This document shows, in pieces, positions 52,620 through 63,310 of a DNA stretch of 64,000 nucleotides (its first letter is position 1; each line of letters begins with the position of its first letter). The notes beneath the pieces were generated by a model that saw only the letters and a program-made list of their open reading frames with translations, was not told where the DNA came from and did not search any database. The DNA is from CAZCTC01 sp964501335 (GTDB lineage: Bacteria > Chloroflexota > Anaerolineae > B4-G1 > SLSP01): positions 1 to 64,000 of the forward strand of contig CAZCTC010000036.1 of assembly GCA_964501335.1 (NCBI GenBank), read 5' to 3'. Made by a program: the position numbers and the translations under genes.

Positions 52620-52871
52620 ATGTTAATACAATTACTGGCTCAATTAGATCGTGGGGGTATCCAGACACCCGACTCGCTCGCCGCAACGCTGGGCGTCTCC
52701 GAGGGATTGATCCGCCAGATGACGGATCAACTGGTCCGGCAGGGATACTTAAAAAAAATGGATAACTGTGAGTCGGGCTGTGGACACTGCGAACTCAAAT
52801 CCGGCTGCGACACCCACAGCAGCGGAATGTGGATGCTGACCGAACGCGGCCGCCGCGCCGTCAAACCTTAA
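52620..52871 (+). CDS. FeoC-like winged-helix protein
   Basis: 83 residues. N-terminal winged helix (1-48: LIQLLAQLDRGGIQTPDSLA, VSEGLIRQMTDQLVRQGYL), then four cysteines C50, C54, C57 and C63 (C-x3-C-x2-C-x5-C), the FeoC-type iron-sulphur or metal-sensing loop, and the wing MWMLTERGRRAV. FeoC binds the FeoB cytoplasmic domain or acts as a regulator. Location after feoAB supports the call. GAGG lies 6 nt before the ATG. Confidence 0.88.
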   Translation: MLIQLLAQLDRGGIQTPDSLAATLGVSEGLIRQMTDQLVRQGYLKKMDNCESGCGHCELKSGCDTHSSGMWMLTERGRRAVKP

Positions 52872-52887
52872 ACACCCCCTCAAAAAA

Positions 52888-52925
52888 TAATTTATCGCGC
52901 GCCGTCTCCGGCGCGCGATAAATTA
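52888..52925. terminator. Hairpin after feoC
   Basis: 17-nt arms TAATTTATCGCGCGCCG (52888-52904) and complement (52909-52925), perfect, loop TCTC, 17 nt after the stop. No T run; box-less class of this genome. Confidence 0.65.
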
Positions 52926-53014
52926 AACAAAAATCCTTCCGGAACTTCATCAGAGAAAAAACGTCCTAAACTCCATTCCCGGCAATTTATTGAGCCATCT
53001 AAGGAGGATTTCTG

Positions 53015-53860
53015 ATGAACCGCTTTATGCAAACCCTGTTATTCGCCACAACTACCTTTCTGCTGTTAAACGCCTGCACCGCCTCACCACCAGCAACAAA
53101 TTCCACCCCCGAACTCTCTTCATCTTCATTTCCCACCCACACGCCTTACCCCAACGACACTCCCACTCCCCGACCTTCTTCATCCGAATGTGATCCAACC
53201 CCGGTCGGTATCCTCGCGCTAGAAAACTATCACATGGCCGATGCCGGCAATTTCGTCCTGACCGCCGGGGAACCGGTAACACTTAGCTGGCAATCCGCGC
53301 CGGCAAATGCCGACCGCTACGAATTCATTTTTATCGATATGAACACCAATCTCACCACCACCATCGCTATCGATGACAACCCCGCTGATGGAGCATCCAT
53401 CCTCTGGAACCCACCGGAAGATTCAAGCCTCCACGTGAATGCCGTCGCTTACGATTCACAAGGATGCGGCACTCGCGCTTACTATACTCCTGAGGGAATC
53501 TATACCCGCAAAGGCCCCAAACCAAACGTATGCAGCCTGGAAATGATCACTTCCCTCCGTCAACCTTATTTTGACTTATATCCCCGGCCGACCTATGCCG
53601 CCACCCCGACCGCAGAACTGTATGGATGGACCTATGTAGAAGTCTATCAGGTCACCACAGACCATTGGTATCAAATCGACGGCAGCACAGAAGCCTCCAT
53701 CAAAGAATCAAGGACGGATCATCCTACCGATCCGATTTGGCTCCATCTCGATCCTGAAAAAGAAAATCATGCGATCTTTAAGGGCCCCTGCGAAAATCTC
53801 CCAGTCGTCCCAGCCGCCCCCACCGAACCCACCCTGACACCAACGCCCAACAATGGATAA
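53015..53860 (+). CDS. Lipoprotein with SH3-like C-terminal region
   Basis: 281 residues. Signal peptide and lipobox LLNAC (Cys about 21), a Thr/Pro/Ser-rich linker (25-58) as in surface lipoproteins, a beta-rich domain (LTAGEPVTLSWQSAPANADRYEFIFID), and a later segment PYFDLYPRPTYAATPTAELYGWTYVEVYQVTTDHWYQID that looks like an SH3b-type fold. The Pro/Thr tail is repeated at the C-terminus. AAGGAGGATTTCTG precedes the ATG. Function unknown. Confidence 0.82.
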   Translation: MNRFMQTLLFATTTFLLLNACTASPPATNSTPELSSSSFPTHTPYPNDTPTPRPSSSECDPTPVGILALENYHMADAGNFVLTAGEPVTLSWQSAPANADRYEFIFIDMNTNLTTTIAIDDNPADGASILWNPPEDSSLHVNAVAYDSQGCGTRAYYTPEGIYTRKGPKPNVCSLEMITSLRQPYFDLYPRPTYAATPTAELYGWTYVEVYQVTTDHWYQIDGSTEASIKESRTDHPTDPIWLHLDPEKENHAIFKGPCENLPVVPAAPTEPTLTPTPNNG

Positions 53861-54143
53861 AAATCCCGGCTATTTTCAAGACAGAAGGCCATGCCGGGGG
53901 CGGCACCCCGAAAGATGAAAATGGATTTTTGGGTTAGAGGGTGCCCATGCAGGAGCGCCCTACATTGGTGGTGTTCGCATAGGGGCGGCCCGATGTGGCC
54001 GCCCTTGGGGAGATTTTTGGACAATGGCCCTATTTTCAAGACAGCTTTAACGCTGTGAGGCGGGGAGATCGCAAAGAGACGCAGAGAAAAATAAATTTTC
54101 TCTGCGTCTCTGCTGCTCCGAGTTAAAAATCTCTGGCTATTTT
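53861..54143. repeat. Inverted repeat-family mosaic
   Basis: TATTTTCAAGACAGAAGGCCATGCCGGGGGCGGCACCCCG (the reverse of the 37-90 repeat), GGGTGCCCATGCAGGAGCGCCC and AGGGGCGGCCCGATGTGGCCGCCC (53938-54004), a second TATTTTCAAGACAG, and GACGCAGAGAAAA / TTTTCTCTGCGTCTC (54075-54108). No gene. Confidence 0.7.
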
Positions 54144-57100
54144 TTAACCTTTCCGCATGACAGCCGGCAGATAGACTCGATAGGTGCGGAAGGTCGCCGT
54201 GACCGCCTTCGGCCCATCCATCGTCACCGTCACGACCGGCACCGCCGCCGTGACCGCCCCGCTCCAGCCGCCGAAGGAAACGGTCCTGGTCGTCGTCGCG
54301 CTCAACGTCACCACCGTCCCCGCCGTAAAGGTCGCCTGACAGGTGCCGCTGGAACAGTTCACGCCGGCCGGCAGACTGGTCACCAGCCCCGTCCCCTCGC
54401 CCGTCAGCGTCACCGTCAGCGTATAGAGGTTCATCGCAAACGCAGCCGTGATCGTATGGTTCGCCATAACGTTGGTAAAGGTGTAGGCGTTCACCGCCCC
54501 CACCGTACTGCCGTCCACCCGCACATCCACGATGTGATAACCGGTGCTGGGGCTGATCGTAAAGACCGCACTGCCGCCGTGATTCACCGTCTGCGGCGTG
54601 CTGGGACTGATCGAACCGTTCGCCCCGGCCGTCGGCGTGATCGTATAAATGTTGATCGCAAACGCAGCCGTGATCGTATGGTTCGCCGTGACGTTGGTAA
54701 AGGTGTAGGCGCTCACCGCCCCCACCGTACTGCCGTCCACCCGCACATCCACGATGTGATAACCGGTGCTGGGGCTGATCGTAAAGACCGCACTGCCGCC
54801 GTGATTCACCGTCTGCGGCGTGCTGGGACTGATCGAGCCGTTCGTCCCGGCCGTCGGCATGATGGTATAAGTGTTGATCGCAAACGCAGCCGTAATGGTG
54901 TGGTTCGCCGTGACGTTAGTGAAAGTATAGGCGCTCACCGCCCCGACCGTGCTGCCGTCCACCCGCACATCCACAATGTGATAACCGGTACTCGGACTGA
55001 TCGTAAAGACCGCACTGCCGCCGTGATTCACCGTCTGCGGCGTGCTGGGACTGATCGAACCGTTCGCCCCGGCCGTCGGCGTGATCGTATAAATGTTGAT
55101 CGCAAACGCAGCCGTGATCGTATGGTTCGCCGTGACGTTGGTAAAGGTGTAGGCGCTCACCGCCCCCACCGTGCTGCCGTCCACCCACACATCCACAATG
55201 TGATAACCCGTGCTCGGGCTGATCGTGAAGGAAATCGTGCTGCCGTAATTCACCACCGTCGGCACGGCCGGACTGAGCGAACCGTTCGCCCCGGCCGTCG
55301 GCGTGATGGTGTAGGTGTTGATCGCAAACGAGGCCGTGACGGCTTTAGCTGTCGTCATTGTGAACACCTGGGGATTGCCGGTACCGCTCAAATCGCCGCT
55401 CCACCCGCTAAAGGTCGAACTGATCAGCGGTGTCGCAGTCAGGGTGACCACAGTACCGGGCAAGAAACCATAAGTACAGGTGATTCCACAATTGATCCCG
55501 GCCGGATTGCTGGTCACATTGCCGATTCCCATACCGCTGAAATTAAGATTCAACAGCAGATAGGGTGATTCGTACGCTCCCGCATCGACGCTGTCACCGA
55601 CAATCCGGACATTGCCGTCCAGATCAGTCATCATGGTAACGCTGAGACTGTTTCCGGCATCGATCGCCGGCGAAACCATCTGCAAACGATAATCGCCGGT
55701 CGTGGTAGGAGCCGCCGTGGCAATAATCGGCGTGGCGAACTTCGGATCGCTATACCGCATCCCGGTACCGCAGGTCGTTCCGGAAGGACAGCTTCCCTGA
55801 AGCACCGAAGAACTCAGCGCAGCCGTACCATTGTTGTTGTAAATTTCCGCCCCCGTCGTGGCGCTGTCGCCCCAAAAGATCGTGTTAACCGCAGTGGCCA
55901 CACTGCCGGACCCATAATTATGAATCGCGCCGCCCTGGCCGGCCCGGTTGCCGGCAAAGGTGACATTGAGCAAGCGCGGCGTCACGCTGCCGGAATAGCC
56001 GTTGTTGTAAATTCCACCGCCGCTGGAGCTGCCGTAGTTACCGCTGAAGAGTACGTTGATCAACACCGGGCTGCTGCTCCCCTGATAGCCATAGTTGTCC
56101 AGCCCGCCGCCATAAGCCGCCTGATTGCCGCGGAAGATCACATGGGTCAATATCGGGCTGCTGACCCCGTTTCCGCCGTCGTTATACATCCCACCGCCGC
56201 TGCTGGCGCTCTGATTGCCGCTGAAGATCACATGGGTCAACTGCGGACTGCTGGTGCCGGAGCTGCCGTTGTTGTAAAGGCCGCCGCCGTAGGAAGCAGC
56301 CCGGTTTCCACTGATCGTCAGATTGGCAAGGGTCGGACTGCACGCTTTGCCGCTGCCGTTGCCGGCGCAGTAGATCCCCCCGCCCGAATCGTTCGGAGCC
56401 GTGCCGGCCGCATTGCCTCCGGTAACGGTAAAGCCGTCGATCACCGTGGTCCCGGTAATCAGGCCGTTCGTCACCCCGTCCAGATAAAACACATGATAGG
56501 CATTGTTGGTCGCCAGCCCGTTTTTATCGATATCCCCGCTGAGGATGGTCGGATGCGCCGTCCAGTTGCGCTCGGAACGCTGCGTCTCGGTGGCGGCAAA
56601 ACCGCCGTAAAGTTGCACATTGTTCCGATTGATCCGGAAAGTCTCCGTCAAGGCATTGTTCACATGCCCCGCGCCCTCATCGGGATAATAAGTTCCCTCA
56701 GCCACCCAGATCTCATAAGTCGAAGAGACATGCGCATGGGTCCAGGCCAGCGCCTCCTGCACATTGGTATAAGCGGTGCTCCAGGAAAGGCCGTCGGGAG
56801 TGCCGGTCGCATCCCTGTCGACATAGAAAACATGGGCTTCGTAGGCTCCCCGATCCACCAGCGGAGCCGTGCCGTTGCCGGTATCGGCAGCCGGCATATC
56901 GACTTTGCGGGCCCAGCCATCCCGATCTGTCCCCGCCGGCACAACGTTATTGTCACCGGAATCGATCGCAGGCGACGTTAAACGCAAACGATAATTGCCG
57001 CTTGTTGTAGGAGCCGCCGTGGCGGTAATCGGCATAATAAATAAGGGATCGGTATAAAGCATCCCAGATCCACAACTCGCCAGGTCCGGACAGCCTCCCT

Positions 57101-58739
57101 CAATCGTACTGTAACTGATCACCGGGTAAGTGGCATTAAAATTGTAAGTGTAAATCTGCGCCCCCGCCCCCCCGGCCGTATTCCCCCACAAAATACTGTT
57201 TTGCAATGCCGGCTGGCTACCCCAATAACCATTGCCGTAAAGCACCATAGCGCCGCCATTTACCGCGGCCCGATTTCCACTGAACGTCAGATTGGTCAAC
57301 ACCGGATAGGCAGCAGTCCAGGCAGCATAGGCAAGAATTCCCAATCCCCCACCCTCGTTGGCCTGATTTCCACTGAAAACCACGTTGTTCAATACCGGAT
57401 TACCATCTCCGGTACCCACCAGAAGGGCTCCCCCCCCAGTCCCTCCGGCCATATTGTTGAGAAAGGTTACATTATCCATCCGGAGATAACTGATAGATCG
57501 AACCGCATTATTGATCAGCCCACCGCCCCCCTCAGTAGATCGGTTGCCGGTAAAAACAACATCCTTCAAATAGGGGCTCAAGACAGCTCCGTCCGTTATC
57601 CCGTAATCAGTAGCGAGGCCACCTCCATTAGTAGCCTGATTGCCGCTGAAAACTACATGAGAAATCGTAGGGCCACAGACCGGACCAGCAGAATAGCAAT
57701 AAAGGCCCCCACCCCGATCCTGCCAATATCCCCCATCTGCCTGTCCCCCTGTCAGCGTAAAGCCGTCGATGACCGTAGTCGGACCAATACTGGATGAATA
57801 CGCCCTTAGAGAAAAAATGTTATAGGCATTGCCGCCCACAATATCGTTCCAGGTTTCATTAATGAAATTGCCGTCTGTGTTAATGTCATTTCTCTCGACA
57901 TCCCCACTAAGAATCGTCGGATGGGCCACCCAATCACGTTGGTCCAACCGGGTCTCGTTCCCGGCAAACCCGCCGTAAAGCAAAAAACCATCCACATCCT
58001 CAATCCTGAAAGTGGCATTCCGGCCATCCCCTTCTGGATAGTAGACCCCCTCCGCCACCCAGATCTCCTCATCGGTCCCGGTATGATAAGCTATAGCCGT
58101 CGTCAGAGAAGTATAGGCATTCTGCCAGGAAAGCCCGGTTCCGGTGCCGGTCGCATCTTTATCGACATAATAGATCGGCCGGATCGCATACTCGAAGTAA
58201 GCGCCGTCCGATTCGGTCCAGGAAGTCTCATACTGACTGGCGTTGCGATCGGCGACCGTGCCGGAAACGCGGCCAGAACTGGTCGCCAATGTGCCGTTGC
58301 TGATATAGAAAATGTATTTGACCGTGGTACCGTAAGGCTGCGGCGGCACGCTCGCCACCCAGATCCGGTTGGGATCGCTGTATCTGGAGAAAGTAGCCGT
58401 CACCGCCGTCCCGTTGGTCTTGGTAGGATTGCTGCCGTCCGTTGTATAGACCAGATAGACTGTTTTGCCGGTCGTATCGAAAGCAAAATTGACATAGAGA
58501 TCGGCCGTATCGTCGAAATGGATCATCGAGCTGGAAAAATCAAGGCGCCCGGAGGCCTGCCGGTAATTAGGGGCTACCGTATAGGGGTGAAGATGCGTGC
58601 CGTCGGTATAACCGATCGACTCGCCGGGGAAGTGTCCCGTCCCGCTCCAGGCTCCCACGACGGGAACCAGGACCAATAAGAAGGCCAGCATGGCCATCCA
58701 GACACTGAACTTAAGGCTGCCGCGTATCAGCTTCATCAC
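54144..58739 (-). CDS. Secreted beta-helix protein with four InlB-like B-repeats
   Basis: 1531 residues. Signal peptide (1-30, MAMLAFLLVLVPVVGAWS). Two right-handed beta-helix regions (about 190-620 and 640-1040), each opening with FYVDRDATGTPDGLSW or YYVDKDATGTGTGLSW and EIWVAEGTYYPDEG, and made of rungs such as LTHVIFSGNQSASSGGGMYN. Then divergent bacterial (InlB B-type) repeats: a first one, four 74-residue units (VNHGGSAVFTISPSTGYH, VDVRVDGSTVGAV) and a last one ending VTATFRTYRVYLPAVMRKG. YLPAVMRKG is a C-terminal tag common in Chloroflexota surface proteins. AAAGGAACTGTG precedes the start. Adhesin or polysaccharide-binding role is inference. Confidence 0.88.
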   Translation of the reverse strand: MMKLIRGSLKFSVWMAMLAFLLVLVPVVGAWSGTGHFPGESIGYTDGTHLHPYTVAPNYRQASGRLDFSSSMIHFDDTADLYVNFAFDTTGKTVYLVYTTDGSNPTKTNGTAVTATFSRYSDPNRIWVASVPPQPYGTTVKYIFYISNGTLATSSGRVSGTVADRNASQYETSWTESDGAYFEYAIRPIYYVDKDATGTGTGLSWQNAYTSLTTAIAYHTGTDEEIWVAEGVYYPEGDGRNATFRIEDVDGFLLYGGFAGNETRLDQRDWVAHPTILSGDVERNDINTDGNFINETWNDIVGGNAYNIFSLRAYSSSIGPTTVIDGFTLTGGQADGGYWQDRGGGLYCYSAGPVCGPTISHVVFSGNQATNGGGLATDYGITDGAVLSPYLKDVVFTGNRSTEGGGGLINNAVRSISYLRMDNVTFLNNMAGGTGGGALLVGTGDGNPVLNNVVFSGNQANEGGGLGILAYAAWTAAYPVLTNLTFSGNRAAVNGGAMVLYGNGYWGSQPALQNSILWGNTAGGAGAQIYTYNFNATYPVISYSTIEGGCPDLASCGSGMLYTDPLFIMPITATAAPTTSGNYRLRLTSPAIDSGDNNVVPAGTDRDGWARKVDMPAADTGNGTAPLVDRGAYEAHVFYVDRDATGTPDGLSWSTAYTNVQEALAWTHAHVSSTYEIWVAEGTYYPDEGAGHVNNALTETFRINRNNVQLYGGFAATETQRSERNWTAHPTILSGDIDKNGLATNNAYHVFYLDGVTNGLITGTTVIDGFTVTGGNAAGTAPNDSGGGIYCAGNGSGKACSPTLANLTISGNRAASYGGGLYNNGSSGTSSPQLTHVIFSGNQSASSGGGMYNDGGNGVSSPILTHVIFRGNQAAYGGGLDNYGYQGSSSPVLINVLFSGNYGSSSGGGIYNNGYSGSVTPRLLNVTFAGNRAGQGGAIHNYGSGSVATAVNTIFWGDSATTGAEIYNNNGTAALSSSVLQGSCPSGTTCGTGMRYSDPKFATPIIATAAPTTTGDYRLQMVSPAIDAGNSLSVTMMTDLDGNVRIVGDSVDAGAYESPYLLLNLNFSGMGIGNVTSNPAGINCGITCTYGFLPGTVVTLTATPLISSTFSGWSGDLSGTGNPQVFTMTTAKAVTASFAINTYTITPTAGANGSLSPAVPTVVNYGSTISFTISPSTGYHIVDVWVDGSTVGAVSAYTFTNVTANHTITAAFAINIYTITPTAGANGSISPSTPQTVNHGGSAVFTISPSTGYHIVDVRVDGSTVGAVSAYTFTNVTANHTITAAFAINTYTIMPTAGTNGSISPSTPQTVNHGGSAVFTISPSTGYHIVDVRVDGSTVGAVSAYTFTNVTANHTITAAFAINIYTITPTAGANGSISPSTPQTVNHGGSAVFTISPSTGYHIVDVRVDGSTVGAVNAYTFTNVMANHTITAAFAMNLYTLTVTLTGEGTGLVTSLPAGVNCSSGTCQATFTAGTVVTLSATTTRTVSFGGWSGAVTAAVPVVTVTMDGPKAVTATFRTYRVYLPAVMRKG
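54433..55320 (-). repeat. Four tandem 222-bp intragenic repeats
   Basis: Four units of 222 bp encode 74-residue domains; marker CGCAAACGCAGCCGTGAT recurs at 222-bp steps (54436, 54658 and on). DNA identity is very high including third positions, with a few changes (for example GCCGTAATGGTG against GCCGTGATCGTA), so the array was amplified or homogenised recently and unit number may vary. Confidence 0.88.
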
Positions 58740-58822
58740 AGTTCCTTTCTATGAACGAATATGATGCATCTCCCAACACTCAAATTATAAGCACAAAGTG
58801 TGACAGAAGTGTTAATCATCAG

Positions 58823-58864
58823 TTCAGGTTTTCGCGCGCCTCAGAAGGCGCGCGAAAACCTGAA
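58823..58864. repeat. Box-less hairpin with CAGA loop
   Basis: 19-nt arms TTCAGGTTTTCGCGCGCCT (58823-58841) and complement (58846-58864), perfect, loop CAGA as in the boxed elements. Between the beta-helix gene start and the groEL terminator. Confidence 0.75.
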
Positions 58865-58892
58865 CCTTTTCTTCTATCCTGACCACAAAAAT

Positions 58893-58928
58893 AAAAAAAG
58901 CGCGCACTCATGGAGTGCGCGCTTTTTT
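58893..58928 (-). terminator. Intrinsic terminator of groES-groEL
   Basis: On the minus strand AAAAAAGCGCGCACTC, loop CAT, GAGTGCGCGC and seven T, 17 nt after the groEL stop. Symmetrical A/T tails would let it act on both strands. Confidence 0.88.
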
Positions 58929-58944
58929 CATCTGATAATCTAAC

Positions 58945-60588
<1,644 letters not shown>

Positions 60589-60636
60589 AGTTCCTCCTGG
60601 AACAGTTGAAATTGGAAATTAAAAGAGAGGGCCGGC

Positions 60637-60942
60637 TTATTCCTCGACGATGCCGAGGATATCGCTCTCGCGCAGGATCAGCATTTCTTTCCCGTCGCGA
60701 CTCTTGAAGGTGGTGCCGGCATACTTGGCGTAGATCACCAGATCACCGACTTTAACTTCCATAGCGATGCGCTTCCCATCCTCATCGCGGGCGCCAGGAC
60801 CGACGGCGACAATCGTGCCCTGCTGGGGCTTTTCTTTTGCGGTATCGGGCAAAACGAGCATGCCCCCGGCGAATTTGGTTTCCCCTTCTTCCACCGGTTC
60901 CACCACGACACGGTCACCGAGAGGACGAATCTTGATGGTCAT
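60637..60942 (-). CDS. groS: Co-chaperonin GroES
   Basis: 101 residues. IRPLGDRVVVEPVEEGE start, mobile loop with KFAGGMLVLPDTA (the GGM/hydrophobic triad that contacts GroEL), GTIVAVGPGARDEDG and the closing ILRESDILGIVEE. GGAGGTTAGG precedes the ATG. Confidence 0.98.
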   Translation of the reverse strand: MTIKIRPLGDRVVVEPVEEGETKFAGGMLVLPDTAKEKPQQGTIVAVGPGARDEDGKRIAMEVKVGDLVIYAKYAGTTFKSRDGKEMLILRESDILGIVEE

Positions 60943-60975
60943 CCTAACCTCCGTATGCTTGGTAGTTAGTAAATT

Positions 60976-61002
60976 TTAGCACTCTCATCACCTGAGTGCT
61001 AA
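60976..61002 (-). promoter_or_regulatory. CIRCE operator (perfect), promoter-proximal
   Basis: TTAGCACTC-N9-GAGTGCTAA exactly matches the HrcA-binding CIRCE consensus. It lies between the -10 box and the groES start. Confidence 0.95.
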
Positions 61003-61010
61003 CTGCGTTT

Positions 61011-61039
61011 ATAATACCATGGCCTAAATCTTTTGTCAA
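61011..61039 (-). promoter_or_regulatory. Promoter of groES-groEL
   Basis: On the minus strand TTGACA (61039-61034), 17-nt spacer, TATTAT (61016-61011): an almost perfect housekeeping promoter lying between two CIRCE copies. Confidence 0.9.
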
Positions 61040-61063
61040 GCACTCTCAAGGCGAGAGTGCTAA
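61037..61063 (-). promoter_or_regulatory. Second CIRCE operator overlapping the -35 box
   Basis: Read on the plus strand, CAAGCACTC-N9-GAGTGCTAA: one perfect and one 7/9 half-site with the same 9-nt spacer. It overlaps the first bases of the -35, so HrcA could hold both edges of the promoter. Confidence 0.85.
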
Positions 61064-61074
61064 AAGTCCCGAGA

Positions 61075-61109
61075 ATATTTTTCGCGCGCCAAAGGCGCGC
61101 GAAAAATAT
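61075..61109. terminator. Hairpin after miaA
   Basis: 16-nt arms ATATTTTTCGCGCGCC (61075-61090) and complement (61094-61109), loop AAA, four nt from the miaA stop. Box-less hairpin class; probably ends the miaA transcript before the gro promoter. Confidence 0.65.
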
Positions 61110-61112
61110 AAA

Positions 61113-62045
61113 TTATTCCAGCCTCTCCGTCATCCCCTCGCGCAGCTCATCGACCAAAGATTCAAGATCGACCGCCCCCGCCTCCAGCCAGCGGATTTGC
61201 GGGTCGGCCGGGCGGAACCAGGTATATTGTCGACGAATAAAATCATGGGTATCCAGTTGCGTCCGCTCGACGGCCTGCTCCAGCGTCCCCTTCCCCTCAA
61301 AATAAGGGCGAAACTGGATATAACCCAACCCCGAAAGAGAGGGCAACTCCCAGGCATAACCTGCCTCGCGCAGACGTGCAATTTCATCGAGCAACCCCGC
61401 CGCCACCATCGCCCGCACCCGCGCATCCGCCCGGGCATAAAGTTCCGCCCGCGGCATCGTCAGGCCCAGACGCATTACCCGATAGGGCGGAGGTACGCTG
61501 CGCCGCAACACGGAAAAGGGCTGCCCACTCTTCAAACAAACTTCCAGCGCCCGGATCACCCGGCGCAAATTCGGTCGATCGACAAACTCCGCCGCATCCG
61601 GATCCAACGCCATCAATCGCCCCCACAACGCATCCGGATCGGCCTGCCCCTGGCGCTCCAATTCGGCCCGCAGATCGGGATCGGGCGGCACTTCGGGAAC
61701 CTGCCAGCCTTCCAACAAAGCTTTAACATACTGCCCGGTGCCCCCCACCAGCAACGGCAAGCGCCCCCGTCCGGCAATCTCCAACACGGCCTCTCGGGCC
61801 AATCGCAGAAAGTCGGCCAGGCCAAAGGGCTCATCCGGCTCCACCACATCGATCAGATGATGCGGTGCCCGGGACAACTCCTCCGGCAAAGCCTTGGCCG
61901 TACCGATATCCATCCGCCGATAGACCTGCCGGGAATCCGCCGAGATGATCTCGCCGCCCAGACGCTCGCTCAAAGCGACGCCCAGAGTCGTCTTACCCAC
62001 CGCCGTCGGGCCGACAATCGCCACGACCGGAATCAGTCGTTCCAT
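61113..62045 (-). CDS. miaA: tRNA dimethylallyltransferase
   Basis: 310 residues. P-loop GPTAVGKTT (about 11-19), ISADSRQVYRRMDIGTAK with the catalytic aspartate, HHLIDVVEPDEPF, LLVGGTGQYVKALLEG, RRVIRALEV and the C-terminal QYTWFR. Adds the dimethylallyl group to A37 of UNN-reading tRNAs. GAGGAGGCAGG precedes the ATG, inside the end of yraN (13-nt overlap), so translation is coupled. Confidence 0.95.
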   Translation of the reverse strand: MERLIPVVAIVGPTAVGKTTLGVALSERLGGEIISADSRQVYRRMDIGTAKALPEELSRAPHHLIDVVEPDEPFGLADFLRLAREAVLEIAGRGRLPLLVGGTGQYVKALLEGWQVPEVPPDPDLRAELERQGQADPDALWGRLMALDPDAAEFVDRPNLRRVIRALEVCLKSGQPFSVLRRSVPPPYRVMRLGLTMPRAELYARADARVRAMVAAGLLDEIARLREAGYAWELPSLSGLGYIQFRPYFEGKGTLEQAVERTQLDTHDFIRRQYTWFRPADPQIRWLEAGAVDLESLVDELREGMTERLE

Positions 62046-62452
62046 CCTGCCTCCTCACCTTCTGGAAAAGAAAACTCCTCGCGCTCGCCTTCCAGATCCA
62101 CATAAAAAGTCATCCGCAACGGCCGACCGCCGCGATCCAGAGCCACAGCCATCAGACTCAAATGCCAGACCGGATCGCCCGGCACCGCCATTTCCCCTAA
62201 ATAACGCCGGGCCACCGTTTCCATCCGGGCCCGCTTACGCGGCATCAACGATTCTTCTGGAGAGCCCCCCACATCGCCCCGGCGCGTCCGTACTTCAATG
62301 AAGAACCATTCCTCATTCCGCAGCGCCACCAGATCGGCTTCACCTTCGGAGCAACGCCAGTTCCGATCCACAATCTGATAGCCCCGGCGCACCAAAGCCG
62401 CCCCCGCCAGCAGTTCCCCCCGGCGGCCCAGCCCGGCCCGCGCACTGCCCAT
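62033..62452 (-). CDS. YraN/UPF0102 nuclease-fold protein
   Basis: 139 residues. RRGELLAGAALVRRGYQIVDRNWRC start and the nuclease-like core EADLVALRNEEWFFIEVRTRR (E, D, ExR of the restriction-endonuclease fold). Function not established in the family; distant from Holliday-junction resolvases. ATG 62452 overlaps the stop of the upstream gene (TGATG). Confidence 0.9.
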   Translation of the reverse strand: MGSARAGLGRRGELLAGAALVRRGYQIVDRNWRCSEGEADLVALRNEEWFFIEVRTRRGDVGGSPEESLMPRKRARMETVARRYLGEMAVPGDPVWHLSLMAVALDRGGRPLRMTFYVDLEGEREEFSFPEGEEAGWND

Positions 62453-63006
62453 CAAAAAACACCCTTATCGCCGGGCAGATCAGAAAGGGCAAGCAACGTC
62501 CGTCCCTCATCGCGATCTTCCACAATCAAATCCGGCCAGCGCCGCACCTCTTCGACCAGATAACGGCCTAAAGGCCCCTGGAGCAGCTCCAACAACCGGG
62601 TCCGGGGCAGCGCCGTCACCGGCTCACAAAAGGTCGAGAAAGCCGCCGAAACCTCACCGTCACGGCGCAACAGATAAAAAGGCCAGACAATGCAATCAAA
62701 AGGACGGGATGCATAAATCGCACAACGGGCCGTCGTCAAATCATAAAAAGGGCAGACGACCCGCCCGGCCGGATCACCGGGAATCGGCAACCCTTCGATC
62801 TGCCAGAGAGCCCCATGCGGATGGAAATGCAAATCAAGGTGGGGAAAATCTTGTAACAGTTGAGCGTGAGAAGTGTCGGTAAAGCGGGGAGCGGCCCCCT
62901 GTTCATCAGGATAAAAAATACAGCAGCGCCGACATTGAAAACAGTGTGCCGATTCCAGCAATCCAGAAAGCAACCCTTCCGGGGCGGTTGGGGATTCTTC
63001 TTTCAT
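62452..63006 (-). CDS. CxxCxxCC (YkgJ-like) cluster protein
   Basis: 184 residues. C22, C25, C28 and C29 form CFQCRRCC, followed by CPFYDLTTARCAIYASRPFDCIVWPF, the second cysteine group of the YkgJ family, thought to bind a metal or Fe-S cluster. Role unknown. First gene of an operon with yraN and miaA. AGGTGAT precedes the ATG. Confidence 0.88.
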   Translation of the reverse strand: MKEESPTAPEGLLSGLLESAHCFQCRRCCIFYPDEQGAAPRFTDTSHAQLLQDFPHLDLHFHPHGALWQIEGLPIPGDPAGRVVCPFYDLTTARCAIYASRPFDCIVWPFYLLRRDGEVSAAFSTFCEPVTALPRTRLLELLQGPLGRYLVEEVRRWPDLIVEDRDEGRTLLALSDLPGDKGVF

Positions 63007-63310
63007 ATCACCTGTTCCTTATTTTGCTTATTTTTTATAACCGTGAGAGGCATTGTAGCGTCCCGCAAATGATCCCTTCCCGGCCCGATGCGACGCGCTG
63101 GATGGGAAGAAGAGTTTTTTGGTGGTGTTTTTGCGCGCATAAGAATGCGCGCAAAAACACAAGCTTTTTTCTCTGCGCCCTCGGCGCCTTTGCGGTGAAA
63201 TCTGAGTGAATTATGCGGTATTGCGTTTTTCTTTCTCCTGTTTTCCAGGCTAATTGCCGAGATTGAAAAACTTTCCGTACGCCTGAAGCAAGCGAGAAAG
63301 GCACAAAAAT
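63007..63310. repeat. Intergenic gap with box-hairpin element
   Basis: Contains a full element (63058-63165): GCGTCCCGCAAATGATCC, GCGACGCGCTGGATGGG, AAGAGTTTTTTGG, arms GTGTTTTTGCGCGCAT (63125-63140) and complement (63145-63160), loop AAGA; then a GCGCCTTTGCGGTGAAATC repeat (63187-63205). No gene. Confidence 0.78.

Noticed and set aside
54456..55568. 370-residue plus-strand frame with His/Arg-rich repeats
   Set aside because: Antisense of the InlB-like repeats in the beta-helix protein; repetition is inherited from the coding strand.
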